From: Piscicola geometra
Lineage: Eukaryota > Annelida > Clitellata > Hirudinida > Piscicolidae
Length of the DNA stretch: 64,000 bases
NCBI GenBank assembly: GCA_943735955.1
Contig: OX030958.1
Span: 3,354,031 to 3,418,030, forward strand
Direction: 5' to 3'
A program made the position numbers and the translations under genes. The number at the start of each line of letters is the position of its first letter. Position 1 is the stretch's first letter. Below are positions 1 through 21,800 of the stretch, piece after piece. The notes under the pieces are model-generated. The model had not been told where the DNA came from, made no database searches, and was given only the letters and a program-made list of their open reading frames with translations.

Positions 1-160
1 GATGATGATGATGGTGGATGATGATGATGACGATGATGGATGGCGCTGATGATGATCATGGTGGATGATGATGATGACGATGATGATGAAGGATGATGAT
101 ATAAAATAAGTGCCGGAAGAATATCACTTATGAGTAACCGATGATGATGATGATGATGAA
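1..160. repeat. (GAT)n-rich simple repeat at window edge
   Basis: Imperfect GAT/GATGGT trinucleotide repeats run from the window edge to about position 160, broken by short unique stretches. A related tract lies at 497-600. No coding signal: the His-rich or Met-rich translations are products of the repeat. Confidence 0.8.
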
Positions 161-1224
161 AATCACGTGGGTTAAGAAATGCCTTTAAAAATGGTAAAAT
201 GTCGGATAGCGTCTTGAAAATACTCAAATGGGATTAATATTACGCTAGATGAATTGGACTAAAGAGAAGAAGCGGGAAAATCAAATCAAATCAAAGGACG
301 ACGCTCACAACAACAACAACAACAACAGCAAGAGGCAGCGTCAAAGAACAGTGCAACTTGAATAGACGTTATGAGTTCTATGCTCTGAACAAGTAATGGC
401 GGAGTGCTAAGCGGACGAGGAGTCTGGAAAGGAAGGAGATGTGCGCCCATGATAGAGGGTCCTCCGTCGAATTGCAATGATGATCACTCAACGGCTACGA
501 TGATGATGATGGTGATGGTGGAGGTGATGATGATGATGATGGTAGAGGTGCTGATGATGATGATAATGATGATGATAATGATGAAAGTGGTGATGATGAT
601 TCAACGAGAGATTGAGAATGTAATAAGTGCATCTTTGATTGATTGATTGATTGATTGACCGAGCAAGTCCCGCCGGCAATCGATCACGACTGTTCCATAT
701 GCAACTGTCCTCACACAGCCAATACTTGCTGCTACAAACAGAATGATTGGTGGGTGGGTGGTGGTGGTGGTGGTGGAGTAATGTGGTCGAATTAGGAAGG
801 GAAAACTGCGTCAAAGAACACGCGTCGAGATGGAGTGAGTGACGGATGAGTGAATGAATGGATGAGTGCATGAGTGAGTGATGGATGAGTGATGGAGAAA
901 TGGATGAATGGATGTCAGCAGGTGGAATGGTTCGCTAACAAATTGCTCTGTGAATTACATCAAGGTGTGGTCACTTTGGTTCACTTTTAGGCGGTTAATA
1001 CTTGTCAATTATCCTCTGAATGGACTTTTGATCCGGTGATTAATTGTTCCTTTAATCAACTCGTTAGTTAATTAATTATTCAGCTAATTAACTGATTAGT
1101 TAATTATCGATCAACACGAGAGACGAAGCACGAAATAAGCTTGAGTGTTTGCAGGTCTGTGGACATTTTAAGGGAAAGTTCTTCAAAATGCCTCCAAAAT
1201 ATCTCCATCTAATCATGATTAGGT

Positions 1225-1640
1225 GTCAATTGTCGTTAACTTTCATTAACAACTGATTACTCATTAAACCTTCATTAACTACTAATTACTCATTAACTTT
1301 CATTAACAGTTAGTTTCTCATTAAACTTTCATTAACTACTAATTACTCATTAACTTTCATTAACTACTAATTACTCATTAACTTTCATTAACTACTAATT
1401 ACTCATTAACTTTCATTAACTACTAATTACTCATTAACTTTCATTAACAACTGATTACTCATTAAACCTTCATTAACTACTAATTACTCATTAACTTTCA
1501 TTAACAATTAGTTTCTCATTAAACCTTCATTAACTACTAATTACTCATTAACTTTCATTAACAACTAATTACTCATTAAACCTTCATTAACTACTAATTA
1601 CTCATTAACTTTCATTAACAATTACTTTCTCATTAAACTG
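1225..1640. repeat. 28-bp tandem repeat (about 15 copies)
   Basis: A 28-bp unit built from 'actttcattaactactaatt' plus 'actcatta' is repeated with point variants (aactgatta, aattagttt). It lies just downstream of the cyclin G stop codon, so it may be in the 3' UTR or the 3' flank. The stretch 600-1,220 is unique AT-rich DNA in which I see no gene. Confidence 0.85.
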
Positions 1641-1703
1641 TCATTTAACTATTCGACTTCAACGCTTGAAACGTCCACTCCAACGGAATCACCTCCATCA
1701 TCA

Positions 1704-10759
<9,056 letters not shown>

Positions 10760-12775
10760 ATGTTCTCTATTTACTCATCTGCAAAGTAGATTTCAGTTTT
10801 TACATTAAAATTATGATTATTAATGTAAAAAAATATCCTTTCATGAAAATAAATGGTAAGTTAGAAAATTGTATTTATAAGAAAAATTGTTAAATTTTAG
10901 TAATTTGCTAAAACAAAGATGCTTTGCGAAATAATTCTTAATATTATTAAAAAGAATTAAAATTATTTGGGAAAAAATAAAATCGTTTAAGAGACTTCTA
11001 GAGTTTGTGCAATAATTTATTTGCAAAGCACTTCTAAGAATTTACATATGAGAAAAGTATGTTGAAAAAATTGTTTCTTAATTTTAAAAATTTAACAAAT
11101 TTTCTTTACTGCCTGTCAAATCCAACAAAAACATTGACATAGAATATCAGCTGAAAATCGGATGATTAGACAAATTGGAAAAATTTAATCAAAAACTTTT
11201 AATTTGCAAAAAATTTCAATAACCTAGAGAAATGATTATCGATAAAATATAGCCGAAATTCTTGTAATCGTCATTAACACTGCAATGTCAAACATTTATA
11301 TCTTAGTAAGTAAGACAGCTTTAAAGAAGCGCTTAATTTATTTTTAACAACTTTTGACAGAAAATTGTTAGTTTAAAAAATGTATATAATTATATAATCC
11401 TCATTCAATTAATAATTAATAAAAAAGTTAGAATAAAGTGTTTGCATAATGATTGTGACAACAGTTTTAAGGAACTCGATTTACGAACTTGATAATATAT
11501 TATTTTTTGCATAATAAAAAATGAATTATTTAAAATAATGGGAAAATATAATTTGAAAAAAGTTTTTTTTTTCAGCCATTAAAATTAACAAGTATTTCAA
11601 AAATTCTAAATGGAAACAGAACAAAAGATATCAAGTTTTTGAATAAACTTTATCAATTGAATGCTTGGAAATCTTTTTCATTAAGAGCCGTGCCTAGTCA
11701 TCTAAAGAGGGATGCATAGATAAAGAAGGCTTTCTAGGCGCTGTCAGATGTGTCTCATTGAAGATAATGCATTGATTGCTCTTTATAACGTAATTTTAAT
11801 ATTTTTCGTTATTTTATTTTACTCATAATGAAATTATTAATTCTTGTTGAAGTTGTTTTGTTTCTGTTTCTTTTTCATCTAACGGGTTCTGTCCATCAAG
11901 GTTAGAGTTTTGTAATTTTCAGAATATTTACTTTGAAAAAATCATTTTTTTCTTTGAACTAATATATTCTTTGATTGAAAAGTATGAGAAAATGTGTACA
12001 AAAAGTTTCAAAATTAATTATAGCTAATATAATACATTATTTTTAAATAAAAACAGTGTTCTATTAACAATAACATCAATAATATAAATAATATAAAAGT
12101 TATTAATATAAAGTTTTTAATATCATTTCATGTATTTTTTCTTAACCACGTCGAGTTTTAATTAAATAAGAGAAATAGAATAAAAGTATATTATTTAAAA
12201 ATGGTTAAGCATCAAATAAAGAGTTTCATCAATTAAACTTTACTTGAAATAAAAACTGTATGCTAAAATTTAGCATTGCTAAATACATCATTTTATTTTG
12301 TGAAAGAAATTTAAAAAATACAAGTTATGCATTTATTAAAAATATAAAATATATCTCTCATTAAAAAACGAAGGATTTACTTGATTTAAAGGTTTTATAA
12401 ATTCAAACAATTCCCGAATAAACTCTTTCACAAAGGAAACGATACATTTTCAAAATGACTTGATTTTTTTACAATTCCGCTAATCAATCTTTATTGGAAG
12501 TAATAATAATGAAATAAAAATAATAAAAATGTTTAAAATCTTTTCTAAATTCTCGAAATTATAGTTTCATATAGAACAATCTTTATAAGCTAATTATCTA
12601 ATTCTGAATTTGGAGAAACCAAAAATTGACCGTAAATAATTTTCTATTGCCCGTAACCAAAAATTCGGCTGAAAAATTATTCCAGTTTGGCCGAAAACGA
12701 ATAAAAATAGTAATAGTAGTGACTAAACCACTTTAGAATTTAGGGTATCGTCCTACCACAGATAACTTTATACTT

Positions 12776-12797
12776 AACCTAACCTAACCCTAACCCA
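12776..12797. repeat. Short interstitial telomere-like CCTAA run
   Basis: Reads 'taacctaacctaaccctaac': about four units of a CCTAA/CCCTAA type. Far too short to be a telomere, but it matches the metazoan TTAGGG family on the other strand. Confidence 0.5.
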
Positions 12798-13796
12798 GAA
12801 CTTAGTGACACTTTGTAGAATTTAGAAAAAGATAAATTTGGAGCACTGAAACTTAATAGAAGAGAAGTTCTAAAAGAGTTGCAAATAAAGGAGCTGAAAA
12901 AGGGAAAGATTTTAGCAAAAAGAAAAAAGCTTGCGTAATGAATTGGAAAAACAAAAATGATGATTTCTTGTTGTTTTCAATTCATAATCCAAAAAGGATA
13001 AAAGTTGAAAGAAAAACTAAAAAAGTAAAAAAATTTCAATGATTATATCAATTCAATCTGTGGTTGGGGGCTGACAGCATCTAAATATCTACCATGTTAT
13101 CAAAGAACTTGGAACAAATATTATTATACAATTTTTATGCATCAATTAGATCAATCTATTTGAAATTTTATTTTAATTGAATAAAATAGAGTTTAAAAAC
13201 ACTTTTTCTATTCAGACTAAGTCTAGTTGGTCAACTTATCGAAAATGAAAAAAAACGAAATGCCAATTTGGGCATCAAAACCAGCACTGCTTGTGAGACT
13301 TTTCATTGAAAGCATGGGTCAGTCGTGGCACTACTGCATGCCAGGAATCAGCAACACTGAACCCGTCGACTTTTTTCGGACCCTCAGAATGTTCGTGTAG
13401 CAGAAAAGAAAGACCTATACGGTATAGCCTGTACGTCAATATAAGGATGCTGCTCCAAAAACAGGTATGGAAAAATGGAAAGAAAAAAAATTCGATTTTT
13501 TGGGAATTATGATATCAATTTAGGCGGAAACAAAAACACGACCAAAACTGCTTTATAAGATGTGGCCGAAACCGAATCGTCACCGAAACAAAAGGGACAG
13601 TTTTGTGCCGAAACCGGAGGAAAAGCACATAAAACCTTCCTCTCACAATTCTGACTTTATTTTTGCCAGTAATTTTCCGAGTAGCATACGAGGCAATGAT
13701 GGAGTAAAGTATGGCGCTAATTTGACCCGTAGAAAGGTCACTTTTCATGCCCTATTAGCAAGATTTAGGCTTCAGCGCTTTGAAGCTCTTGAGAGG

Positions 13797-14075
13797 CGTT
13801 GTTGTAGTTGTTGTTGTCGGGGTAGTTGTTGTAGTTGTTGTTTTAGTTGAAGATGTAGATGTGGTGATAGTTGTTGTAGTTGTAGATGTAGTGATATTTT
13901 TTGTAGTTGTAGTCGTTGTTGTAGCTGTATTTTTAGTGGTGGTTTTGTAGTTTTAGTGTTTTTATAGTAATTGTAGTTGTAGATGTTATAGTGGTGGTTG
14001 TTGCAGTTGTAGATGTAGTGGTAGTTTTAGTTTTAGTGTATTGGTGGTTACTGTAGTGGTTGTAATGTAGCGGTC
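13797..14075. repeat. Degenerate (GTTGTA)n tract
   Basis: Imperfect repeats of GTT, GTA and GTAGAT triplets across about 280 bp. No protein is supported. Confidence 0.8.
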
Positions 14076-14961
14076 ATTTTGGTTGTATAAAAGTTGTTTG
14101 TTGAATAATCCTATTTATACCGATACGCCATTGAGAATTTCAATAATATTTAAAAAATCAAAATTTATTTTTGATAACGATAAAAAAAGAGAAGCGGATA
14201 AAAAACACAAAGTCAGTCAGTTAGTCTCCCATAGTTTTAAACAGCGTTGGGACATCACAGTAGAACTTGAAACCATTTTTCTCCATTTAAACACAAAGAA
14301 ACTGAACGTTTAGACGGTAATGTAGGCGTTCCAGAGAGTTGGTAACTTGAGACTTCGATGTCATCAATACCGGAATCTTCAACGCATCTATTTGCAAGTC
14401 ATCAACATTGCACGGTTTGCTGAGCCCTACTCATCCGTCCATCCATCCATCATTCATCCATCTATCCGTTTACTCATCCGTCTATCCATCTTTTATTTAT
14501 CAATTCACTAAACTTTCCATCCATTCATTCATCGATCTGTCAGTTTATAGTCTACTTATCAATCTACCCACATACCCACCCACCAATTCATCCATCCAAT
14601 TCCTCTCTTATCAATCCATCTATCCATGAATCCATAAATATAACCAACTACCAATCCATTACTGCAGAACAAGACCCATTGAGCATGAGTAGTTTGTCGT
14701 GTTTGTTAAATATATTTCTTTTATGAGCCGGGCGTCTGTAATGATCATGGGCGGCGATCCTGGTAATGATGGCATAAAAATGGAAAATTGTATAAAAATT
14801 GTTTTTATATTTAAAAAACTTTAAGTTGATTTTAAATAAATAATTTATGATATAACTAATAAACATATTATTATTCTTTTTTATAACTGTGACAAATTGC
14901 CAACAAAGTAAAATTATTAAAATAAATATTCTTTGAACTCCATTTTGCCTTGTTGCAGCTG

Positions 14962-15710
14962 TAAACTCGAATCTGAAATATTCGCGCCATAAAGATGGCA
15001 GAGAGAGATGCTAATGCTCTTCCTTATCAAGTTATGCCTACCACGCCTGCCCTCACGATAGCAGCATTCCATCACCACGTCACTTTGCTTCTTATTGGCA
15101 ACGGCAATGGTATCTTTATTGTCGGGGGAAATTGTTATTCGTGAGTTATTGCAGTTAGGGAAGTTTTTATACGTTAAAACAATTTTATTTTATAATTATA
15201 TGATAGAAAAGTTTTGGAATCTTACCATTCAACAAGAGAGAGTTAAAATAAAAAGTTTGTTTAAAACTTAAAGACTGAAATAAAACTGAATGCTAAATTA
15301 GAGTTTGAAAACTTCAAGACATCTCGTAAACATCCGGTCAATTAGTTATTCAGGGGGTCAAAGGGTCGTGGATTATGATAGATGAGTCTAGTGGTCTGTC
15401 CGTCTCTCATTGAATGTCTCTTCACTTGTCTTTGTCTGACCCACTCTATTAAAAATGAATTAAAACCTCAAACGTAAATAACTAAGACCAAAAAGGAAAA
15501 CAAATTTAACCAACAAAACTAAAAAGTCAATCAATTCCAGCAAAAAGAATCAATGACTAATTGAACGATGACGAGAAAACCTAATTAATTCTCATTGCAG
15601 CACTGAAGTGTTTAAAACGAGCGATAGAGAGGCGGTCGAGGGGCTGGGACGCTTGGTTGGACATAATGGCTTCTTCGAGGGAGACAGACCGGTGTGCCGG
15701 TAATTCCCGA
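14962..15710 (+). other. Two candidate 5' exons of the neurexin gene
   Basis: Candidate exon 1 (14,962-15,138) follows a good acceptor (gccttgttgcag), has an ATG at 14,994 and ends at a GTGAGT donor. It encodes MAERDANALPYQV... and closes with a hydrophobic stretch, VTLLLIGNGNGIFIVGG. Candidate exon 2 (about 15,603 to 15,710) follows ttctcattgcag and joins it in phase 2 (TEVFKTSDREAVEGLGRLVG...). The join to the next exon near 15,900 needs a weak acceptor. I recognise no domain here; the case rests on splice signals and phase. Confidence 0.35.
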
Positions 15711-15897
15711 TGGAGGCAAACACCCAGTCAAGCGTGCATACATTGATTTTGGTTGAGGAATTAATTCGTGCGTTGTTTTAGAGGACTTTATGGTTTTTTT
15801 ACATTTGTGATTTAACTTTTTAGTTGCAATTTATCGAAATAATGTATTACTGTTTTTCTTGTTTTTCTGACAAAAATATGAATGTTAAAATGATCAG

Positions 15898-18800
15898 GGA
15901 AAAGAAAAAAACTCTCTAATGACGAAAATTCGTCGGATGAATTCGCCAATTCAACGCCCTCTCAAGCCCCCTCCCTGCCACTCCTCCCGACCAGAAAGGT
16001 CCTGCCGATGACTGATCCAATGCAGTTCCTCAGTCCAGCCGCCTACTTCAAAGTAATGTTTTTTACGCTCGTTGAAAATTATTCTATTTATTCTTAAAAA
16101 TAGATTTTGAAATAATATTTGTAATGAAATTAATATTTAATTTTGAAACTTAGATCATACATCTTCCATATTTCCCCACAGGTGCTCATCAAGGCACAAC
16201 CCTTCTTCAGCATCTACCTCCAGGTTACAACTTTTGAAGAAAAGATAACATTGGCAAGATTAAAAACCCTAGATAATCAAAAAGCTTAATCTTTATAAAC
16301 GTATAGTTATTGAAGCGTTTCTAATACAATTAGCTTTTCATTTCTCTATCAGCTTTTTTACTCATTTTTCACCCAAGCAACCATCTACACATTCATTCAT
16401 AAACCCAATCCATCCATCCATCCAACCATGCATCCATGCATCCATCCATCCATCCATCCATCCATCCATCCATCCACCCATCCATCCATCTATCTATCTA
16501 TCTATCAATCAATCAATCCATCCATCCATCCATCCATCCATCCATCCATCCATCCATCCATCCATCCATCCATCCATCCATCCATCCATCCATCCATCCA
16601 TCCATCCATCCATCCATCCATCCATCCATCCATCCATCCATCCATCCATCCATCCATCCATCCATCCATCCATCCATCCATCCATCCATCCATCCATCCA
16701 TCCATCCATCCATCCATTCATCCATCCATCCATCCATCCATCCATCCATCCATCCATCCATCCATCCATCCATCCATCCATCCATCTATCCATCCATCCA
16801 TCCATCCATCCATCCATCCATCCATCCATCCATCCATCCATCCATCCATCCATCCATCCATCCATCCATCCATCCATCCATCCATCCATCCATCCATCCA
16901 TCCATCCATCCATCCATCCATCCATCCATCCATCCATCCATCCATCCATCCATCCATCCATCCATCCATCCATCCATCCATCCATCCATCCATCCATCCA
17001 TCCATCCATCCATCCATCCATCCATCCATCCATCCATCCATCCATCCATCCATCCATCCATCCATCCATCCATCCATCCATCCATCCATCCATCCATCCA
17101 TCCATCCATCCATCCATCCATCCATCCATCCATCCATCCATCCATCCAGGTGAAGACAGCTCAGCAGAGCGGCTTGATCATGTACGCAGTGGACAGCAGT
17201 GAGACGTTCCTCTTCTGCATTGAACTCGTCGACTCGCATCTCAGGTCCTAATCCATTAACAGTTGAACCCTATGAATTGTCCTTCATTTGAAACAGTTAA
17301 TATTTCATAAAATGTGTAATATTAAAATTACCGAAAAGATGACTAATATCGTCAAATTTCCTTCTCGGCCACAGGTACATCTTCCGAGTCAACAACCGCA
17401 TCAGGGTACTGCGCGACAAACTGCAGTCTCCGCACAACATCTCCGACAACCAGCCCCACGAGGTGAGCATCCAACGACCCTTCCCCTACCACAACATCTT
17501 CAGGGTCGACGACACCACCTCCAGCATCGCCTCCACTCCCTCCAATCATCCGAACGGGCTTGCAAGTCAAAGTGCTGGCAGGGCGTTTGAAGGGACGGGG
17601 ATGGAGATGGGAAGAAACGTAGACTGGGGCGGAAGAGAGGTCGAGATGGAAATCTACATAGGCGGCATGAGCGGCAGGATGTTCGGAGAGGTGGTTGAAG
17701 AGATGAAGGCTAGAGATGGCTTCGTCGGCTGTGTTTCTTCACTGGATCTGGATGGCCACACCTGGCCCATGCTGAAGGACCGAGTGCAGATCGATGTGAG
17801 GTACGAGAAGCAGGTGGTGAAGGGATGCATCGGTGAGTTATTTTTCCAAGTTATTGTTTCAAAGCTGCTTTTTAAACAGTTTTATTTATTGATCGTTAAA
17901 TATTTTCTACAATTTATATAAAATATTTATAGTCGTTTTCAAATACTTGTTATATACTTTACAGATAGTAAAAACATGCCAGACAAAACAGGTTAGTTTT
18001 ATTAATTCAAATTTTCGTAAAATTGCAAGAATTAATAAAAAATTTTAAAAACTTTTTAAAACTTTTCTTGTCTGTGCAAAACTTCATGAATCCATTCACA
18101 AAAACATTAAAAATAAAATTTCACATCCTAATAGTAGCAATTAAGCGCTAAAGAATTTTAATTCCAACTTTTACGAGCGTCTTTCAACATTCCAGCACGT
18201 CAAAGACGACGTTGTTAGGCGTGCATGAATCAATTACGAGGCATTCTTGCCAGTGGGACAATGATGCCTGACAAATTAGCTTTGTTGCTGATCTTATCAA
18301 TCTTCTTTGATTATTTGTAAGCTGCATTTAAAGATTTTGTTTACAATTTAACTTTTTAAAATAAAGTTTACTTTTTGTTTGTTGTGCCTTTACATGGGCG
18401 TATTCTTCAAAAAGAAGCTTCAGACTGTAATTAGCAAACTTCGCAATTTTTTTCCGATTAGTTGATTTTTTGTTTGCTGAAACTCATTGACGAGGAATGC
18501 TCAACATGGCCAATCCATTGCATCTCTTACAGAGAGCTAAATGAACGTTCTACAGTGCAGGTAGTGCAGGGGAGAATGAGTATAATGCCCAAACCAATGT
18601 AGTTCTCAGAGTCAAGGTTTTAATTTTTGACAACTTTAGGAATTGAGGCACCGATATCAATAGCACTAACTTTGTTGAGTTCTACAAAACCTTGAAAAAT
18701 TCTTTTTTTCATTTATAGTCATACCAATGCTTAATTTTTCTTTTCCTGAAATATCGACTCCTATATTTATACATCTTTCACTGACTCTTTTCAGCCATCC

Positions 18801-21800
18801 CGTTCTGAACAAATACGTTTTCAGGCAACTACAGAAAGCTATGAGTGACTTAGTTGAAGTTAGAGAAGAGGGTAAAGAATTCCATAAAAAAGGACCACAG
18901 TAAGAAAAAGAACGTTTAGCAAAAGAGTGTTTAACTGGAAAACGAAAAGAACGCTTAAAGGTCGAAGACCAGATTTATGGGGTTTTTAATTAGATTTTCA
19001 AGATTAACTGGAGCAATATAAATTTTAAACATATTTAGGCATATTTTAGAATTCACACTAGATCTCAGAGGTAACCAATGTAGTAAATGAAGATAAGGAG
19101 AAAAATCAAAAAATTTAAGAGCACGAGCAACAAGACGAGCAGCACAATTGAATACTTTATTTAGAGGAGCTAAAGTAGTATCAGGGAAGCCATAGTAAAG
19201 AGAGTTCAAACAATCTTAGATAAAATTTGTGCATTTCAGCAAAAGATTGTTAAGTGGCCGACCACAGGGGAGAAAAGATATCGTGTTTTCAACATTTTCA
19301 GAAGCAATTGTAATTCCTGGTGAAGAAGATCATCGTACTGAAAATAATGGGAAAGAAAACGATTTATCCATCTTGAAAATAATCTGCTCAACAAAAAGCT
19401 TGATGATAAACTAATTGAATTGAAAAGGATAATGGTTTAATAGGAGTGTTTGGAAAGAGGAAAATGTGTCGATTTTGGATCAGTGTGCGTCCTGAAATCC
19501 TGAACTACAGATGTGAAGTAGGATTTTCCTCAATGACACTGATGAAAACCATAAATTGTTTGAATGTCCTTAGTTTCTTGCGAATCACTTCGACTGACAT
19601 CAAACCACTGCTCTACAGCGTTCATTGATATTTCAAAATTTGATTAATGGTCTTTCGATTCGAAGATTAATAACCACATTTTTTCAAACTAATTGATGGT
19701 TGAAATAATAAACAATATTTGCAAATGCATTTTTCGATTTTTCTGAGTACACCAGCCACGGGAGTATATTTCCAGGCATTGATAGGTAACTCATTGTTAT
19801 TATGCTATTTGTGAGTATGTACTCAAACAACAGAAGTTTTCAACATTTTGCTACTTAGTAAAATACCTAGCTGCCCCCGCCCCCTTGCCCCCCTCCCTGG
19901 ATACGCCCATGTGTCTTTAACTGGCAAGTTTTAGAGAAAATATCCAGAAGCTTTGTGGTTATTAACATATTTTATTTTTGTTCGTTTTTATACAAAATAG
20001 TGTAATAATTACAAGTGAAAATACTTTTTCGAACAATTCACTTCCTATTTCAGAATAAAATAAGCCTAAAAAAGTGTTAAAAACTGTTATTTTTCAATCT
20101 TCCTACAAAGCATCACAGAATAACAAAATCAACACACTCTAAAAAACTACTTTATTAATAACTTGTTTTATAAATCATTAACAAATTGGAAAAAATTCTT
20201 TAAAATGTTCATTTTGAAAACATCTTAAAGTTTTTTTCCACGCATGCTTCAAAGTCAGGCGTACTTGATTAGGCCTTTCTGCTTGCTAATGTGGCTATTT
20301 AGGCAATCGTTAGACAACTCCGAGTGACAAGCAGTTTTCGCATCTCACGAGTGCCTTAATTAATATTTAAGGAAGCTATTAGCAACCTTCTACGCTATAT
20401 TATCTAATTTGTATACCTTTAAAATACAAGAAAATATTTTCAATTAAGAATAGAAGAAATGTGTGTTAATTCCTATTTTAAAAACGAAAAATGTGGTAAT
20501 AGAAATACTTTGAATGCTTTTGAACAATGAATAAGTTGGAATATTAAGTTATTATAAACTTTTAATTTTTTAAGTAAATTAAATAATTTTAAATTCTATA
20601 AAAAGCTCGTATTTTTCCCGGTTAATCTGCAGAAGAATGTGAGTGTCAGAACGACGGCATGTGTGTGGAGGCGAGGTGTTTGTGTTCCTCTCAATACACT
20701 GGAAAACACTGCCAGATCAGTTCGCGAATCCACTTTTTATTTTACATCAGTTTTTATGCTGAGAAAATCATCGCTAAATAATCATTTAAATTTCACAAAA
20801 TTTCGCTTCAATGACTTACCACAAACGACCTCAGAAAGCCTCTCTTACACCTTCGGACCTGAGTCATGCCTAATCTATGAGTTCCCAGAGAAGAGGACGA
20901 CGCGCAGTGACCTCATTCTCTTCGGCATCACCACCACCCAGACCAATGCATCCCTCATCACCCTCATCGGACCCTCCAACCACCACTATATCCTTATCTA
21001 CCTGGTTTGTGCGTGTCAATTTCGTTTTTGATAGTTTTCCATTGTTTTCTAATATAGTATTAGAGTTGTTTCCAAATAATATATATCTTGAAATACATTT
21101 TTTTTTCAATTTTTTATTGTTTTTTTAAGCAATAAAACTAAGCATTTTTGTGAAATATATTTAAAGTGAACTTAATACCAGACTATTTACAGTACCCTTC
21201 CTTCTTCCTGCCCCAAAGTCTGCAGGCAAGTTGCACACAACGGTGATGCTAGACGACCATGAGGTGACGACAGTGGGCGGAGGAATGGTGGTGTCAGATG
21301 GAATTGAGCACAAGGTCATGGTGGAAAGAAGGGGAAGGGCGCTGAGTCAGAGAGTCGATGTTGAGATTACTGTGCAAGATCACATCGCAAAAGACGGTGG
21401 TTAGTGGACTTTTAAATTATCATTCTATCGTTTCTTAATGACTCAGCCATTTTATTTAGAACATCTTTTTTGAATATTTTTTAAATCATTGAACTTATTA
21501 TCTTTTCAGAGCCTCCAATCAGCTTCAAGGACCAGGCCAAGGTGATTGTGAGTGGTCAGTTCCCACTCCATGACCTCAAACTTCTCCCCTTTGAGGGAAT
21601 CCTCTCAGGCGCGTGCAGAAACGAACTTTAATTTCACTTTATATTTTAAAGTTAACTGCTTTTAATGACTTCATAAAAAAATTAAATTATTCAACTCCAT
21701 ACTAAATTATATGATTATATAAAACCAATAATAAATTTAAAAACTCATTAATCTATAATAAACATTGATATTGATATTACTACTCATTAATTCGAAAAAC

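Larger units (their letters stand above)
10760..14960. other. AT-rich intergenic region, no supported gene
   Basis: This lies between the divergent cyclin G and neurexin genes and should hold both promoters. I found no conserved protein segment on either strand. It contains a short telomere-like run at 12,776-12,797, a GTT/GTA repeat tract (13,797-14,075) and a decayed (ATCC)n tract (about 14,430-14,640). Confidence 0.6.

Noticed and set aside
12600..13620. Repeated 'ggccgaaaac' and 'ggccgaaaccg' segments as a transposon pair of ends
   Set aside because: Both are in the same orientation and no target duplication or coding remnant was found.
13306..13850. Short frames in the 13.3-13.9 kb region
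   Set aside because: No recognisable domain, no matching exons, adjacent to a trinucleotide tract.
16428..17251. Frames of IHPS or DGWM repeats up to 271 codons
   Set aside because: Products of the (TCCA)n array; only the part after 17,150 is a real neurexin exon.
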